Of a DNA stretch of 64,000 bases, positions 28,020 to 38,732 are shown piece after piece. The notes beneath the pieces are model-generated. The model made no database searches and had not been told where the DNA came from. It worked only from the letters and a program-made list of their open reading frames with translations. This DNA comes from Massilia cavernae (lineage in GTDB: Bacteria; Pseudomonadota; Gammaproteobacteria; Burkholderiales; Burkholderiaceae_D), in assembly GCF_003590855.1 (NCBI RefSeq), contig NZ_QYUP01000124.1:32757-96756 (forward strand), given 5' to 3'. The stretch's first letter is position 1, and each line of letters begins with the position of its first letter. Made by a program: the position numbers and the translations under genes.

Positions 28020-28916
28020 TTGAACTTGCGTGACCATTCCCATTCTTCCCCGGCAAACACCGGATACTGCGAGCACTGCGGCCAGGCGCTGCCGTCCGCG
28101 GTTCCCGTGTATGGAAGCGCGCGCGTCAACCGGGTCGGCCTGGCTGTCACGGTGGGGCTGCACCTGCTGCTGGTCGCGCTCTACCTCTTCAAGCCAGACA
28201 AGGACATCACCCTCAAGCCGCCGGCCGGCGGCGGGATGGTCTATGTTTCGCCCATCAGCGAAAGGCCGAAGGCGCAGCCGAAGCCGAAAAGCGAGCCGCG
28301 CAAGCAGGCCAGCAAGGCGGCCAAGGCCAGGCCGGAGCCGGTGCTGAACGTCGAACGCCTGCCGGACACGATTACGCTGCCGAACGAGAAGCCGGTCAAG
28401 CTGGCGGAGGAACCGCCGAAAAAGCTGGAGGCGCCGCAGGACGAGGACATGGCCGCGCGCATCGCAAGGAAGCGCGCGGAGCGGGGACAGTCGGAAGAAC
28501 CGCCGGCGCCGGAAAGCGAAGCGGCGCGCGGCATGAGGAATGCGCTGGCCAACATCGCGGCGGCCAATGGGCGCGCCCAGAACGACAGCAACGAGACTGG
28601 CGGAATTTTCGAGGTCACCGACAAGACGTTTTCAAGCGCGCAGCTGAAATTCCGCGGCTGGAATCCGAACTTCAAGCGCAGGTGGCTGCAGCAGGTGAAC
28701 GTGGAGCTGGGCCGCGAACCGGATATCGAGACGGCGATCGTCAAGAAGATGATCGAGCTGATTCGCAAGGAGAAGGTAGGCGATTTCGACTGGGATTCGC
28801 GCAGGCTGCAGCGGGTGGTGAGGATGAGCGCGCGGGTGCAGGATACGGCGGAACTGGAGGCGTTCCTGTTCAGGGAGATGTTCGAGGATTACAAGCCGCC
28901 GCGGGGCAGGCGGTAG
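28020..28916 (+). CDS. Unknown membrane-anchored protein with an N-terminal CxxC motif
   Basis: Protein of 298 residues with no family I can name. In order: a short N-terminal CEHCG motif (a half zinc ribbon), one membrane segment (RVNRVGLAVTVGLHLLLVALYLF), a long Pro/Lys/Glu-rich spacer like that of TonB-type proteins, and a C-terminal basic helical domain (GWNPNFKRRWLQQVNVELGR onward). No ATG lies at the N-terminus; the TTG at 28020 is chosen because GGAAAG lies six bases upstream, and a TTG at 27996 is possible. The C-terminal domain lacks the TonB YP motif, so an energy transducer is only a guess. Confidence 0.7.
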   Translation: MNLRDHSHSSPANTGYCEHCGQALPSAVPVYGSARVNRVGLAVTVGLHLLLVALYLFKPDKDITLKPPAGGGMVYVSPISERPKAQPKPKSEPRKQASKAAKARPEPVLNVERLPDTITLPNEKPVKLAEEPPKKLEAPQDEDMAARIARKRAERGQSEEPPAPESEAARGMRNALANIAAANGRAQNDSNETGGIFEVTDKTFSSAQLKFRGWNPNFKRRWLQQVNVELGREPDIETAIVKKMIELIRKEKVGDFDWDSRRLQRVVRMSARVQDTAELEAFLFREMFEDYKPPRGRR

Positions 28917-28934
28917 GGGAGGCCGCATCGGGAT

Positions 28935-29035
28935 CGTAGGGCGGATAAGCGAAGCGCATCCGCCGTTTTCGGTCCGGGCCAACACCGTTGACGAAAAAAA
29001 AAGCGGCGGATGCGCTTACGCTTATCCGCCCTACG
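28935..29035. repeat. Inverted pair of GTAGGGCGGATAAGCG repeats between convergent genes
   Basis: Arm 1 at 28935-28965 (CGTAGGGCGGATAAGCG...) and its near reverse complement at 29004-29035. Each arm also folds on itself (GGCGGAT with ATCCGCC). It lies between the unknown gene and hemB, which converge, and a similar pair lies between dgt and mutY. Likely acts as a two-way terminator. Confidence 0.8.
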
Positions 29036-29048
29036 GCCTTTCGGTCAA

Positions 29049-30083
<1,035 letters not shown>

Positions 30084-30809
30084 TTATTTGGCGCCGTCGC
30101 GCGACGCTACGCCGGCCTCTTGAGCCGGTGCGTCGTCAGCAGGCTTGTCATTCAGGCCGAGCAGTTCGAGGATCTTGGCGTCCGCCTCTTCGATGCCGAT
30201 GCGCTTGAGCGCCGAGAACATCTGCACCGTGAACGGGAAGCCTTCGCCGTTTTCGTCGACATAGCTGTCGAGCATGGCGCGCGCCTTGCGCAAGGCGTTG
30301 GCCGTCTCGTTGTTGTTGAGCTTGTCGGCCTTGGTCAGGATGCAGTGGATCGGCTTGCCGGTCGGGGCGAACCATTCCAGCATTTGCACGTCGAGGTCGG
30401 TGAACGGGCGGCGCGAGTCCATGATCAGCACCAGCGCCGCCAGCTGTTCGCGGCGCTGGACGTAGTCGCCCAGCAGTTTTTGCCAGTGCAGCTTGGCCGA
30501 ACCGGACACTTCCGCGTAGCCGTAGCCCGGCAGGTCGACCAGCAAGCCCTGGATTTCCTCGACGATGGTCGGGTCCTTGCGGTGCTGGCCGACGTGGGCG
30601 CCGCCGATCGAGAAGTAGTTGATGTGCTGGGTTCGGCCCGGCGTCTTCGATGCGAATGCCAGGCCCTTCTGGTTTGTCAGGATGTTAATGGCGGTCGATT
30701 TTCCCGCGTTGGAACGGCCCGCAAAAGCGATTTCGGGGACCTGCGTATCGGGCAGGTCGCGCAGTTGGTTAACGGTCGTAAAGAAGCGGGCTTGCCAGAG
30801 TTTGGACAT
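30084..30809 (-). CDS. engB: Ribosome-biogenesis GTPase EngB (YihA/YsxC)
   Basis: Small GTPase (241 residues) needed for 50S assembly. GTP motifs: G1 [10 protein letters not shown]3 DLPGYG, G4 TKAD. The ATG at 30809 gives the family N-terminus [20 protein letters not shown]; the frame is open upstream without family similarity. The C-terminal 25 residues (Ala/Asp-rich) are a variable tail. It is divergent from the cytochrome c gene at 30975. Confidence 0.95.
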   Translation of the reverse strand: MSKLWQARFFTTVNQLRDLPDTQVPEIAFAGRSNAGKSTAINILTNQKGLAFASKTPGRTQHINYFSIGGAHVGQHRKDPTIVEEIQGLLVDLPGYGYAEVSGSAKLHWQKLLGDYVQRREQLAALVLIMDSRRPFTDLDVQMLEWFAPTGKPIHCILTKADKLNNNETANALRKARAMLDSYVDENGEGFPFTVQMFSALKRIGIEEADAKILELLGLNDKPADDAPAQEAGVASRDGAK

Positions 30810-30974
30810 GGGGATGGGCAGAAATTGCAACAAAGGGGGCGATGACCCGAGAAAGCTATTGTACAATAAGGGGTTGCGTATTGTTGCGGCGCGGTAGCTC
30901 CAGCGTCGATGAGGCAATACGGTTGCACTGCCAAATTTTCAAAGAACTCAATTTTTACAAGTCAGGGTGTGTGA

Positions 30975-31655
30975 ATGAATCGTGCGTTTTTCCCGGCCGC
31001 CGGTGCGGCGTTTGTGAAGTCCTTCCTGGTTGCCGCGCTGGCAGTATCGAGCCTCGCGACGGCCGCTGAACAACACGCGCAGCCAGCCGCCAAGGCCGAT
31101 GCCGCCAAAGGCGCAACCCTGTACGACAGCGGCGATGCAGCACGCGGCCTGCCTGCCTGCGTGTCCTGCCACGGCGCCGGCGGCAACTCGACCATCGCCG
31201 CCAACCCGAAACTGACCGCGCAGTTCGAAGCCTACACCCACAAGCAGCTGGTCGACTTCACCACGCCGCAGCGCCAGCAGCCGGTCATGAGCCTCTACGC
31301 CAAGATGCTGACCGAAGCGGAAAAGAAAGATATCTCCGCCTACCTGGCAATCCAGAAGGCAAAGCAGGGCGCAGCGAAGAACAAGGACACCGTTGAACTG
31401 GGCAAGAAGATCTACCGCGGCGGTATCGCCGAACGCGGCGTAGCAGCATGCGCAAGCTGCCACGGCGCCAACGGCAACGGCATGCCGATCCAGTTCCCAC
31501 GCCTGTCCGGCCAGCACGCCGACTACACCGTGGCCCAGCTGCAGGCATTCAAGGGCGGCGCGCGCAAGAACAGCGCACCGATGACCACCCTGGCCGAGCG
31601 CATGTCCGATCAGGAAATGAAAGCCGTTGCCGATTACATCGCCGGCTTGAAGTAA
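30975..31655 (+). CDS. Dihaem cytochrome c (cytochrome c4-like)
   Basis: Periplasmic electron carrier of 226 residues. A signal peptide ends near residue 31. Two haem-binding motifs are present: CVSCH at 62-66 and CASCH at 159-163, each followed by the GxxGN pattern of cytochrome c4, with one methionine ligand candidate per half. It lies upstream of the cytochrome c maturation genes resB and ccsB, separated by a terminator. A role in electron flow to a terminal oxidase is likely from the family. Confidence 0.92.
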   Translation: MNRAFFPAAGAAFVKSFLVAALAVSSLATAAEQHAQPAAKADAAKGATLYDSGDAARGLPACVSCHGAGGNSTIAANPKLTAQFEAYTHKQLVDFTTPQRQQPVMSLYAKMLTEAEKKDISAYLAIQKAKQGAAKNKDTVELGKKIYRGGIAERGVAACASCHGANGNGMPIQFPRLSGQHADYTVAQLQAFKGGARKNSAPMTTLAERMSDQEMKAVADYIAGLK

Positions 31656-31727
31656 CAGTACCGGCACCCGCGTGGTGCCTTAAAACTGAGCTTGCCGGGA
31701 TTTTATCTCCCGATGCAAGATCCTCTA

Positions 31728-31760
31728 GGGCGGCGGCGCGCAAGCGGGCTGCCCTTTTTG
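31728..31760 (+). terminator. Terminator after the cytochrome c gene
   Basis: Eight-pair stem AGGGCGGC / GCTGCCCT (31728-31735 with 31749-31756, one G-T pair) ending in TTTTT (31756-31760), before the resB start. Confidence 0.7.
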
Positions 31761-31825
31761 TTTACGCGGATAAGCCCACCAAATGTCGTTTCTTTGTGGC
31801 CGCTTGAGCGCGAACTGGAAGTGAA

Positions 31826-33913
31826 ATGAGCACCGCCACCGGAATTGAATTGAAGACGAAAAGGCGCCGGCTTGCCGAAGCGGTCGAGCTGGTATCGTCG
31901 ATGCGCTTTGCGATCAGCCTGCTGACGATCATCTCGATCGCCGCCATGATCGGCACCGTGATGAAGCAGAACGAACCGATGACGAACTACGTCAACCAGT
32001 TCGGCCCGTTCTGGTTCGCCGTGTTCGACAAGCTGGGACTGTACGCCGTGTATTCGGCATGGTGGTTCCTGACCATCCTCGGCTTCCTGATCCTGTCGAC
32101 CGGCCTGTGCATCGTGCGCACCACGCCCAAGCTGATGAAGGACATGCGCAGCTGGCGCGAGAACGTGCGCGAAATCTCGCTGCGCAATTTCCACCACAAG
32201 GCCGAATGGGTAGCGCCGCTGGGCCGCGCCGCGCTGGCGCAGCAAAGCGCGCAGCGCCTGCTCGATGCCGGCTATTCGACCAAAGTCGTCGACAAGCCGA
32301 ACGCCACGCTGGTGACGGCCAAGAAGGGCGCCGGCAACAAGTTCGGCTACATTTTCGCGCACTCGGCCATCATCATCATCCTGGTCGGCGGCATGCTCGA
32401 CTCCGACCTGCCGATCCGCTTCCAGCAGTGGTTCCTCGGCAAAACGCCATTTACCGGCAGCGGCCTGATCTCGGCCATTCCGGCGCAGCACCGCCTTGGC
32501 CTGGGCAACCCTACCTACCGCGGCAACACCATGATCCCGGAAGGGGCGGCCAGCGACGTCGCCCTGATCCCGCAGGCGTCGGGCGTGCTGGTGCAGGAGC
32601 TGCCGTTCACCATCAAGCTGGCCAAGTTCCACATCGACTTCTACTCGACCGGCATGCCGAAGCTGTTCGCCAGCGACGTGATCGTGCAGGACCACGAAAC
32701 CGGCAAGACCTTCCCGGCCACCATCGAAGTGAACAAGCCGCTGATCTACAAGGGCATCGCGGTCTACCAGTCCAGCTTCGAGGACGGCGGCACCAAGCTG
32801 AAGATGACCGGCTTCCCGATGGCGGGCGCCGATGCGACGCAGTTTACGATGTCCGGCGAAGTCGGTTCGGCGACCGAACTCAGGCGCGGCGGCGAAACGT
32901 ACTCGGTCGAATGGTCGGGCTTCCGCCCGTTCAACGTCGAAAACATCGGCAGCACCGACGTGCGCGCCGTGACCAAGACCCAGTCGCTCAACCAGCAGCT
33001 CGCCGAAGGGCTGGACAAGCAGCTTGGCTCCGGCGCCAAACGCGACACCAAGGACCTGAAGAACGTCGGCCCGAGCGTGACCTACAAGCTGCGCGACAAG
33101 ACCGGCCAGGCGCGCGAATTCCAGAACTACATGCAGCCGGTGATGCTGGACGGCGCCCAGGTTTACCTGGCCGGCGTGCGTTCGACCCCGTCCGAGCCGT
33201 TCAGCTACCTGCGCATCCCGGCCGACGACGAGTACAGCGTGCGCGAGTGGATGCGCCTGCGCGCCGCACTGGCCGACGCCGGCCTGCGCGACTCCGCCGC
33301 CGCCAGCTACGCCAAACGTGCGCTGACCGGCTCCGGCAGCAGCGGCATGGAACAGCAACTGCGCGACTCCGCCGCGCGCAGCCTCGCCATCTTCGCCGGC
33401 GACGGCAAGCAGGGCGGCTACATGGCGGTGTCGCAGTTCCTCGAGAAGATCCCGCGCGACGAGCAGGAAAAAGCCGCCGGCATCTTCATGAAGATCCTCA
33501 ACGGCACCATGTGGGAGCTGTGGCAGGCCGCGCGCGCGAAGGACGGGCTGGCGCCGGTGACGGTCGATGAAACGCACGCGCGCTTCCTGCAGCTGTCCAC
33601 CAACGCGCTGTCCGACAGCGTCTTCTACGGCGCACCGGTGTTCCTGCAGATGGACGAATTCAACGAAGTGAAGGCGTCGGTGCTGCAGGTGACGCGCTCG
33701 CCGGGCAAGCCGGTGGTGTACGTCGGCTGCCTGCTGCTGGTGCTTGGCATCTTCGCCATGTTCTACATCCGCGAACGCCGCGTGTGGATCTGGGTGCGCG
33801 ACGAAGAGGGTGGCAGCGCGCACGCCCTGATGGCGATGAGCACCCAGCGCAAGACGCTCGATTTCGAACATGAATTTAACGACCTGAAAGCGAAGCTGCC
33901 GCAATCGGCGTAA
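31826..33913 (+). CDS. Cytochrome c biogenesis protein ResB (Ccs1)
   Basis: System II cytochrome c maturation protein (695 residues) that, with CcsB, moves haem across the membrane and attaches it to apocytochromes. Membrane segments lie near residues 31-48 and 75-97 and around residue 175, with a last one near 640 (VYVGCLLLVLGIFAMFYI); the large region between the last two is periplasmic. The adjacent ccsB gene, 43 bases downstream, completes the pair. Use of system II instead of CcmABCDEFGH is typical of betaproteobacteria. Confidence 0.95.
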   Translation: MSTATGIELKTKRRRLAEAVELVSSMRFAISLLTIISIAAMIGTVMKQNEPMTNYVNQFGPFWFAVFDKLGLYAVYSAWWFLTILGFLILSTGLCIVRTTPKLMKDMRSWRENVREISLRNFHHKAEWVAPLGRAALAQQSAQRLLDAGYSTKVVDKPNATLVTAKKGAGNKFGYIFAHSAIIIILVGGMLDSDLPIRFQQWFLGKTPFTGSGLISAIPAQHRLGLGNPTYRGNTMIPEGAASDVALIPQASGVLVQELPFTIKLAKFHIDFYSTGMPKLFASDVIVQDHETGKTFPATIEVNKPLIYKGIAVYQSSFEDGGTKLKMTGFPMAGADATQFTMSGEVGSATELRRGGETYSVEWSGFRPFNVENIGSTDVRAVTKTQSLNQQLAEGLDKQLGSGAKRDTKDLKNVGPSVTYKLRDKTGQAREFQNYMQPVMLDGAQVYLAGVRSTPSEPFSYLRIPADDEYSVREWMRLRAALADAGLRDSAAASYAKRALTGSGSSGMEQQLRDSAARSLAIFAGDGKQGGYMAVSQFLEKIPRDEQEKAAGIFMKILNGTMWELWQAARAKDGLAPVTVDETHARFLQLSTNALSDSVFYGAPVFLQMDEFNEVKASVLQVTRSPGKPVVYVGCLLLVLGIFAMFYIRERRVWIWVRDEEGGSAHALMAMSTQRKTLDFEHEFNDLKAKLPQSA

Positions 33914-33956
33914 GCTGTAAGCCGCCGGATTCCGGCGGCGGTTCCTGGAGAAAACA

Positions 33957-35108
33957 ATGGAAATTTCGCAAACCCAAACCTACACCCAGACGCCGGGCTA
34001 CTTCAAGCGCCTGACGGTGATCGACTGGCTGTACGCCATCGCCCTGATGGCGGGCGCGCTGTACGGCCTGAGCCAGTATGGCGCCTACATGGACGGCTAC
34101 GAAAAAGCCATCCTGCTGCTGTCCGCCCCTACCTTCGCCGTGGTCGGCTGGCACTGGAAGCCGATGCGCTGGCTGCTGCCGCTGGTCGCGCTGCTGGCGC
34201 TGGGCGCCATCGGCCTGTACGGCGGCGACCTGGCCAACGCCAACAAGAAATTCTTCCTCAAGTACATGCTGTCTTCGCAGTCCGCCATCTTGTGGATGAG
34301 CGCGCTGTTCGTGTTCTCGACCGTGTTCTACTGGGTCGGCCTGCTGTCCCGTTCCGACTTCGGCACCTCGGTCGGCTCCAAGCTGTGCTGGGCCGCGGTG
34401 GTGCTCGGCTGGACCGGCATGATGGTGCGCTGGTTCGAGTCCTACCTGATCGGCGCCGACGTCGGCCACATCCCGGTATCGAACCTGTATGAAGTGTTCA
34501 TCCTGTTCGCGCTGATCACCGCCATGTTCTACCTGCACTACGAACAGCACTACGCCACGCGTGCGCTGGGCGCCTTCGTCATGCTGATCATCTCGGCGGC
34601 GGTGGCCTTCCTGCTGTGGTACACGGTGTCGCGCGGCGCTTCCGGCATCGAACCGCTGGTGCCGGCGCTGCAGAGCTGGTGGATGAAGATCCACGTACCG
34701 GCCAACTTCATCGGCTACGGCACCTTCGCGCTGGCCGCGATGGTCGGCTCGGCCTACCTGCTCAAGTCGCACGGCATTTTGGCGGACCGCCTGCCGGCGC
34801 TGGAAGTGCTGGACGACGTGATGTACAAGGCCATCTCGGTCGGCTTCGCCTTCTTCACCGTGGCGACGATCCTCGGCGCGCTGTGGGCGGCCGAAGCGTG
34901 GGGCGGCTACTGGTCGTGGGATCCGAAAGAGACCTGGGCGCTGATCGTCTGGCTCAACTATGCCGCCTGGCTGCACATGCGCCTCGTAACCGGCCTGCGC
35001 GGCCGCGTGGCGGCGTGGTGGGCGCTGGTAGGCCTGCTGGTCACCACCTTCGCCTTCATCGGCGTCAACATGTTCCTGTCGGGCCTGCATTCCTACGGGG
35101 CGCTGTAA
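33957..35108 (+). CDS. ccsB: Cytochrome c biogenesis protein CcsB (CcsA/ResC family)
   Basis: Partner of ResB (383 residues) with about eight membrane segments. The haem-handling tryptophan-rich (WWD-type) motif is GGYWSWDPKETWALIVWLNY near residue 318, and conserved histidines flank it (AWLHMRL after). The start follows CTGGAGAAAACA. Together with ResB it would serve the cytochrome c4 encoded just upstream and others outside the window. Confidence 0.95.
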   Translation: MEISQTQTYTQTPGYFKRLTVIDWLYAIALMAGALYGLSQYGAYMDGYEKAILLLSAPTFAVVGWHWKPMRWLLPLVALLALGAIGLYGGDLANANKKFFLKYMLSSQSAILWMSALFVFSTVFYWVGLLSRSDFGTSVGSKLCWAAVVLGWTGMMVRWFESYLIGADVGHIPVSNLYEVFILFALITAMFYLHYEQHYATRALGAFVMLIISAAVAFLLWYTVSRGASGIEPLVPALQSWWMKIHVPANFIGYGTFALAAMVGSAYLLKSHGILADRLPALEVLDDVMYKAISVGFAFFTVATILGALWAAEAWGGYWSWDPKETWALIVWLNYAAWLHMRLVTGLRGRVAAWWALVGLLVTTFAFIGVNMFLSGLHSYGAL

Positions 35109-35185
35109 GCCGGGCAGCCGTGTCTTGCCGCTCCGGCAAAATGGTGTAATGTTTAGATGTTACTACTCATTTTCCGGAGCACGCC

Positions 35186-36163
35186 ATGCTGATCAAACGC
35201 AGTCCGAACGGTGCCGATATCCCGTTCGGATCGGAAATTACACCGCAAGAAGTCTACGAATCGCGGCGCCGCTTCATCGCACAGATGGCGGTCGGCGCCG
35301 TGGCCGGCAGCGCACTGTGGGAAATGGCAAACCGCCAGGCGTTTGCCCAGGTTCCCGCACAACGACTCGCCGGCAAACCCAATCCCGCCTACGCGGTTCC
35401 TGAAAAGCAGACGCCTTTCCGGGACGCGGCCAGCTACAACAACTTCTACGAATTCGGGCTCGACAAGTCCGACCCCGCCGAATACGCGCACACGCTGAAG
35501 ACCCGGCCGTGGACGGTTTCGATCGAGGGCGAGGTCAGGAAGCCGATGACGATCGACATCGACAGCCTGGTCAAGCTGGCGCCGCTGGAAGAGCGCGTGT
35601 ACCGGCTGAGGTGCGTGGAAGGCTGGTCGATGGTGATCCCATGGGTTGGCTATTCGCTGTCGCAGCTGATCAAGAAGGTCGAGCCCACCGGGAACGCCAA
35701 GTACGTCGAGTTCACCACGCTGGCCGACCGCACGCAGATGCCCGGCCTGGGCAGCCGCGTGCTCGACTGGCCGTATGTGGAAGGGCTGCGCATGGACGAG
35801 GCCAACCACCCGCTCACGCTGCTCACCCTCGGCATGTACGGCCAGACCCTGCCCAACCAGAACGGCGCGCCGGTACGGGTGGTGGTGCCGTGGAAGTACG
35901 GCTTCAAGTCGGGCAAGTCGATCGTCAAGATCCGCTTCGTGCGCGACCAGCCGAAGACCGCGTGGAACGAGTCAGCGCCGCAGGAGTACGGCTTCTATTC
36001 GAACGTGAATCCCGACGTGGACCACCCGCGCTGGTCGCAGGGCACCGAGCGCAGGGTCGGCGTGGACGGCTTCTTCAACAAGAAGCGCAAGACGCTGATG
36101 TTCAACGGCTATCCTGAGGTGGCATCCATGTATGCCGGCATGGACCTCAAGAAGTACTTCTGA
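35186..36163 (+). CDS. msrP: Periplasmic methionine sulfoxide reductase, catalytic subunit MsrP
   Basis: Molybdopterin enzyme (325 residues) that repairs oxidised methionine in periplasmic proteins. It has a Tat signal (SRRRFIAQM near residue 28) and the molybdenum-ligand Cys143 in [16 protein letters not shown]. The last base of its stop is the first base of msrQ, so the two are coupled. It takes electrons from the quinone pool through MsrQ. Confidence 0.96.
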   Translation: MLIKRSPNGADIPFGSEITPQEVYESRRRFIAQMAVGAVAGSALWEMANRQAFAQVPAQRLAGKPNPAYAVPEKQTPFRDAASYNNFYEFGLDKSDPAEYAHTLKTRPWTVSIEGEVRKPMTIDIDSLVKLAPLEERVYRLRCVEGWSMVIPWVGYSLSQLIKKVEPTGNAKYVEFTTLADRTQMPGLGSRVLDWPYVEGLRMDEANHPLTLLTLGMYGQTLPNQNGAPVRVVVPWKYGFKSGKSIVKIRFVRDQPKTAWNESAPQEYGFYSNVNPDVDHPRWSQGTERRVGVDGFFNKKRKTLMFNGYPEVASMYAGMDLKKYF

Positions 36164-36816
36164 TGGCGATGACGTTCAACCCGGGTTCGAAGCAGCTGAG
36201 CGGCATCAAGGCGGCAATCTTCGTGCTGGCGCTGGTGCCGCTGGCGCGCATGGTGTGGCTGACCTACAGCGGACAGCTGGTCGAGCCGCTGGAATTCATC
36301 ACGCGCGGGACCGGGGACTGGACGCTGCGCCTCCTGTGCCTGACCTTGCTGGTGACACCGCTGCGGCGCCTGACCGGAATGAACTGGCTGAACAGGCTGC
36401 GGCGGATGCTGGGGGTATTCGCGTTTTTCTACGCGTTCCTGCACTTCATGACCTTCCTGTGGTTCGACCACTTCTTTGACGTGGTGGCGATGTTCAGGGA
36501 TGTGGCGAAGCGGCCGTTCATCCTGGTGGGGTTCACGGCGTTTGTGCTGCTGATACCGCTGGCGCTGACGAGCACGAATGGGATGATGAAGCGGCTGGGG
36601 GGCAAGCGCTGGATGTGGCTGCACCGGCTGATCTACATCATCGCGCCGCTGGGCATCTTGCACTTCTGGTGGATGAGGGCGGGGAAGAGCAACTTCACCG
36701 AGCCGTTCATTTTTGGCGTGATCGTGGCGGTGCTGCTGGGGGCGAGGGTGTACTGGAGCTTCTTTGGTTCGAAGCAGAAGCAGAAGCAGAAGGCGGCACA
36801 GGCGTCCGGCGGATGA
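36163..36816 (+). CDS. msrQ: Haem-binding membrane subunit MsrQ
   Basis: Inner-membrane b-haem protein (217 residues) that passes electrons to MsrP. About six membrane segments are visible, with conserved histidines in FLHFMTFLWFDHFFD and WMWLHRLIYIIAPLGILHF. The C-terminus ends in a Lys/Gln-rich tail. It overlaps msrP by one base and converges on lysA, with only 36 bases between. Confidence 0.94.
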   Translation: MAMTFNPGSKQLSGIKAAIFVLALVPLARMVWLTYSGQLVEPLEFITRGTGDWTLRLLCLTLLVTPLRRLTGMNWLNRLRRMLGVFAFFYAFLHFMTFLWFDHFFDVVAMFRDVAKRPFILVGFTAFVLLIPLALTSTNGMMKRLGGKRWMWLHRLIYIIAPLGILHFWWMRAGKSNFTEPFIFGVIVAVLLGARVYWSFFGSKQKQKQKAAQASGG

Positions 36817-36852
36817 CTTCGTAAAGGTGTCAACCGCCGAACGCCAACGCGA

Positions 36853-38130
36853 TTACTTGATCACCGACTCCAGCGCAAACAAATCCGCCGGATTCTCGCG
36901 CTTGCGAATGAGGTGAACCTTGTCGCCATCGACCATCACCTCGGCTGCGCGGCCGCGGGTATTGTAATTGGACGACATGGTCAAGCCATATGCGCCGGCC
37001 TGCATCACTGCCAGCAGGTCGCCCGCATTCACCGCCAGCGCCCGCTCGCGCGCCAGCCAGTCGCCCGACTCGCACACCGGCCCTACCACGTCATACGTCA
37101 CCGTCTCGCCTGCGTGCGGCACCACCGGCTGCACAGCCATCCACGCCTGGTAAAGGGCAGGACGCATCAGGTCGTTCATCGCCGCGTCGACGATGCAGAA
37201 ATTCTTCTCCGTGCCCGGCTTCAGGAACTCGACACGGGTCAGCAGCAGGCCGGTATCGCCCACGATCGAGCGGCCCGGTTCGAACGCCACCTTGATCGGC
37301 TTGCCGTCGTACTTCTCCGCGCGCCAGGCGTCGATGCGCGCGAACACGCGGCGCAGGTAATCGCCCACCGGCACAGGCTCGGCCTCGCCGGCTTCGCCGT
37401 AGTTGATGCCGATGCCGCCGCCCATGTCCAGGTGATGGATGGTGAGGCCTTCCGCGGCCAGCGTATCGATCAGCTCGATCACCTTGTCCAGCGCCTCCAG
37501 CAGCGGCGCGTCGTCCAGCAGCTGCGAGCCGATATGGCAGTCGATGCCGACCACCTGCAGGTGGGGCAGCGAGGCGGCGGCGCGGTAGGTATCGAGCGCA
37601 TCGTCGAACGCCACGCCGAACTTGTTGGCCTTCAGGCCGGTGGCGATGTAAGGGTGGGTCTTCGCGTCCACGTTCGGGTTCACGCGCAGCGACACCGGCG
37701 CGGTCTTGCCCATTTCGCCGGCGACCTGGTTAATGCGGTGCAGTTCCGGGATCGACTCCACGTTGAAGCACAGGATGTCGTGCGACAGCGCCAGGCGGAT
37801 CTCGTCGACGGTCTTGCCCACGCCCGAGAAGATCACCTTGCGCGGATCGCCGCCCGCCGCCAGCACGCGCAGCAGTTCGCCGCCCGACACGATATCGAAG
37901 CCCGCGCCTTCGCGCGCCAGCAGGTCGAGGATGGCCAGGTTCGAATTCGCCTTCATCGCGTAGCAGATCAGCGCATCGCGGCCGGCGCAGGCGTCGGCGT
38001 ACGACGCGAAGTTCGCCAGCAGCGCCGCCTTCGAATACACGTAGGTCGGGGTTCCGAACTGGTCGGCGATGGCGGGCAAGGAAGTGCTTTCGGCGTGCAG
38101 GACGCCGTCTTGATAGGAGAAGTGCGACAT
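36853..38130 (-). CDS. lysA: Diaminopimelate decarboxylase
   Basis: Last step of lysine synthesis: meso-diaminopimelate to lysine, PLP-dependent (425 residues). The PLP lysine is Lys60 in ICYAMKANSN. Other family motifs are GVGKTVDEI, DMGGGIGINYGE and EPGRSIVGD, and the active-site cysteine region GPVCESGDWL is present. It lies downstream of the small lipoprotein gene lptM on the same strand, seven bases apart. Confidence 0.97.
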   Translation of the reverse strand: MSHFSYQDGVLHAESTSLPAIADQFGTPTYVYSKAALLANFASYADACAGRDALICYAMKANSNLAILDLLAREGAGFDIVSGGELLRVLAAGGDPRKVIFSGVGKTVDEIRLALSHDILCFNVESIPELHRINQVAGEMGKTAPVSLRVNPNVDAKTHPYIATGLKANKFGVAFDDALDTYRAAASLPHLQVVGIDCHIGSQLLDDAPLLEALDKVIELIDTLAAEGLTIHHLDMGGGIGINYGEAGEAEPVPVGDYLRRVFARIDAWRAEKYDGKPIKVAFEPGRSIVGDTGLLLTRVEFLKPGTEKNFCIVDAAMNDLMRPALYQAWMAVQPVVPHAGETVTYDVVGPVCESGDWLARERALAVNAGDLLAVMQAGAYGLTMSSNYNTRGRAAEVMVDGDKVHLIRKRENPADLFALESVIK

Positions 38131-38137
38131 AAGGTAT

Positions 38138-38308
38138 TTACTGGGCGACGGAAGAAGAAACGGGAGGCATTGCGGGCGGCTGGGCCGGGACTGGCTGGGG
38201 CTTGGCGGGCGGCGTCGGCATGTACAGGGGGCCGGTCTGGCCGCAGCCCGACAGCAGGCCGAAGACCATGGCGGCGGTGCCGATATTCAGCGCAATGGAG
38301 GACTTCAC
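38138..38308 (-). CDS. lptM: Small lipoprotein LptM (YifL family)
   Basis: Short lipoprotein of 56 residues. After a GTG start, a signal peptide ends in the lipobox LLSGC (Cys22), followed by GQTGPLYMP, the hallmark of the LptM/YifL family, then a Pro-rich tail. LptM is known to help mature the LPS translocon LptD. A longer frame with an upstream ATG (at 38352) exists but lacks a signal-peptide pattern. The gene pair lptM-lysA facing cyaY is the usual betaproteobacterial arrangement. Confidence 0.85.
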   Translation of the reverse strand: MKSSIALNIGTAAMVFGLLSGCGQTGPLYMPTPPAKPQPVPAQPPAMPPVSSSVAQ

Positions 38309-38351
38309 GATTAGAATCACAGTTTGATTGAAGACCTTGGAGTGTAGCATG

Positions 38352-38678
38352 ATGAGCGAAACCGAATTCCTGGACCTGGCCGAAAGCACGCTGGACAAGA
38401 TAGAAGCGGCGATGGACAGGCTGAACGACGAAGACGTGATCGACGTCGAATGCAAGCGCAGCGGCAACGTGCTCGAGATCGAATTCATCGCCAACGGCAC
38501 CAGGATCATCGTCAACAGCCAGGCGCCGCTGCAGGAAATGTGGGTCGCGGCCAAGTCCGGCGGTTTCCACTACAAGCGCGCCGACGGCCAATGGCTCAAC
38601 ACCCGCGACGGCAGCGAGCTGTTCGCCTCCCTCTCCGCCCTCGCCAGCGCCCAGGGCGGCACTCCCGTCACCCTCTAA
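38352..38678 (+). CDS. cyaY: Iron-sulfur cluster assembly protein CyaY (frataxin)
   Basis: Frataxin homologue (108 residues) that regulates iron-sulfur cluster assembly by binding iron and IscS. The acidic N-terminal helix is visible (SETEFLDLAESTLDKIEAAMD); the beta-sheet core includes GNVLEIEFIANGTRIIVN and the segment WVAAKSGGFHYKR. The ATG at 38352 gives the family N-terminus; GGAG is at 38339-38342, nine bases before it, and an ATG at 38349 is equally possible. It is divergent from lptM. Confidence 0.95.
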   Translation: MSETEFLDLAESTLDKIEAAMDRLNDEDVIDVECKRSGNVLEIEFIANGTRIIVNSQAPLQEMWVAAKSGGFHYKRADGQWLNTRDGSELFASLSALASAQGGTPVTL

Positions 38679-38690
38679 AAACATTTCATT

Positions 38691-38732
38691 AATCGGGGTC
38701 AGACCACCATTTCCGTTAATCGGGGTCAGACC
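38691..38732 (+). repeat. Two tandem copies of AATCGGGGTCAGACC
   Basis: Copies at 38691-38705 and 38718-38732, 27 bases apart, with ACCATTTCCG after the first. The second copy ends at the left edge of the first insertion sequence. These are half units of the palindromic element completed at 41509-41554. Confidence 0.85.

Noticed and set aside
30855..30900. A promoter in the engB/cytochrome divergent gap (TACAAT)
   Set aside because: No acceptable -35 box at 16-18 bases on either strand; left out of the features.
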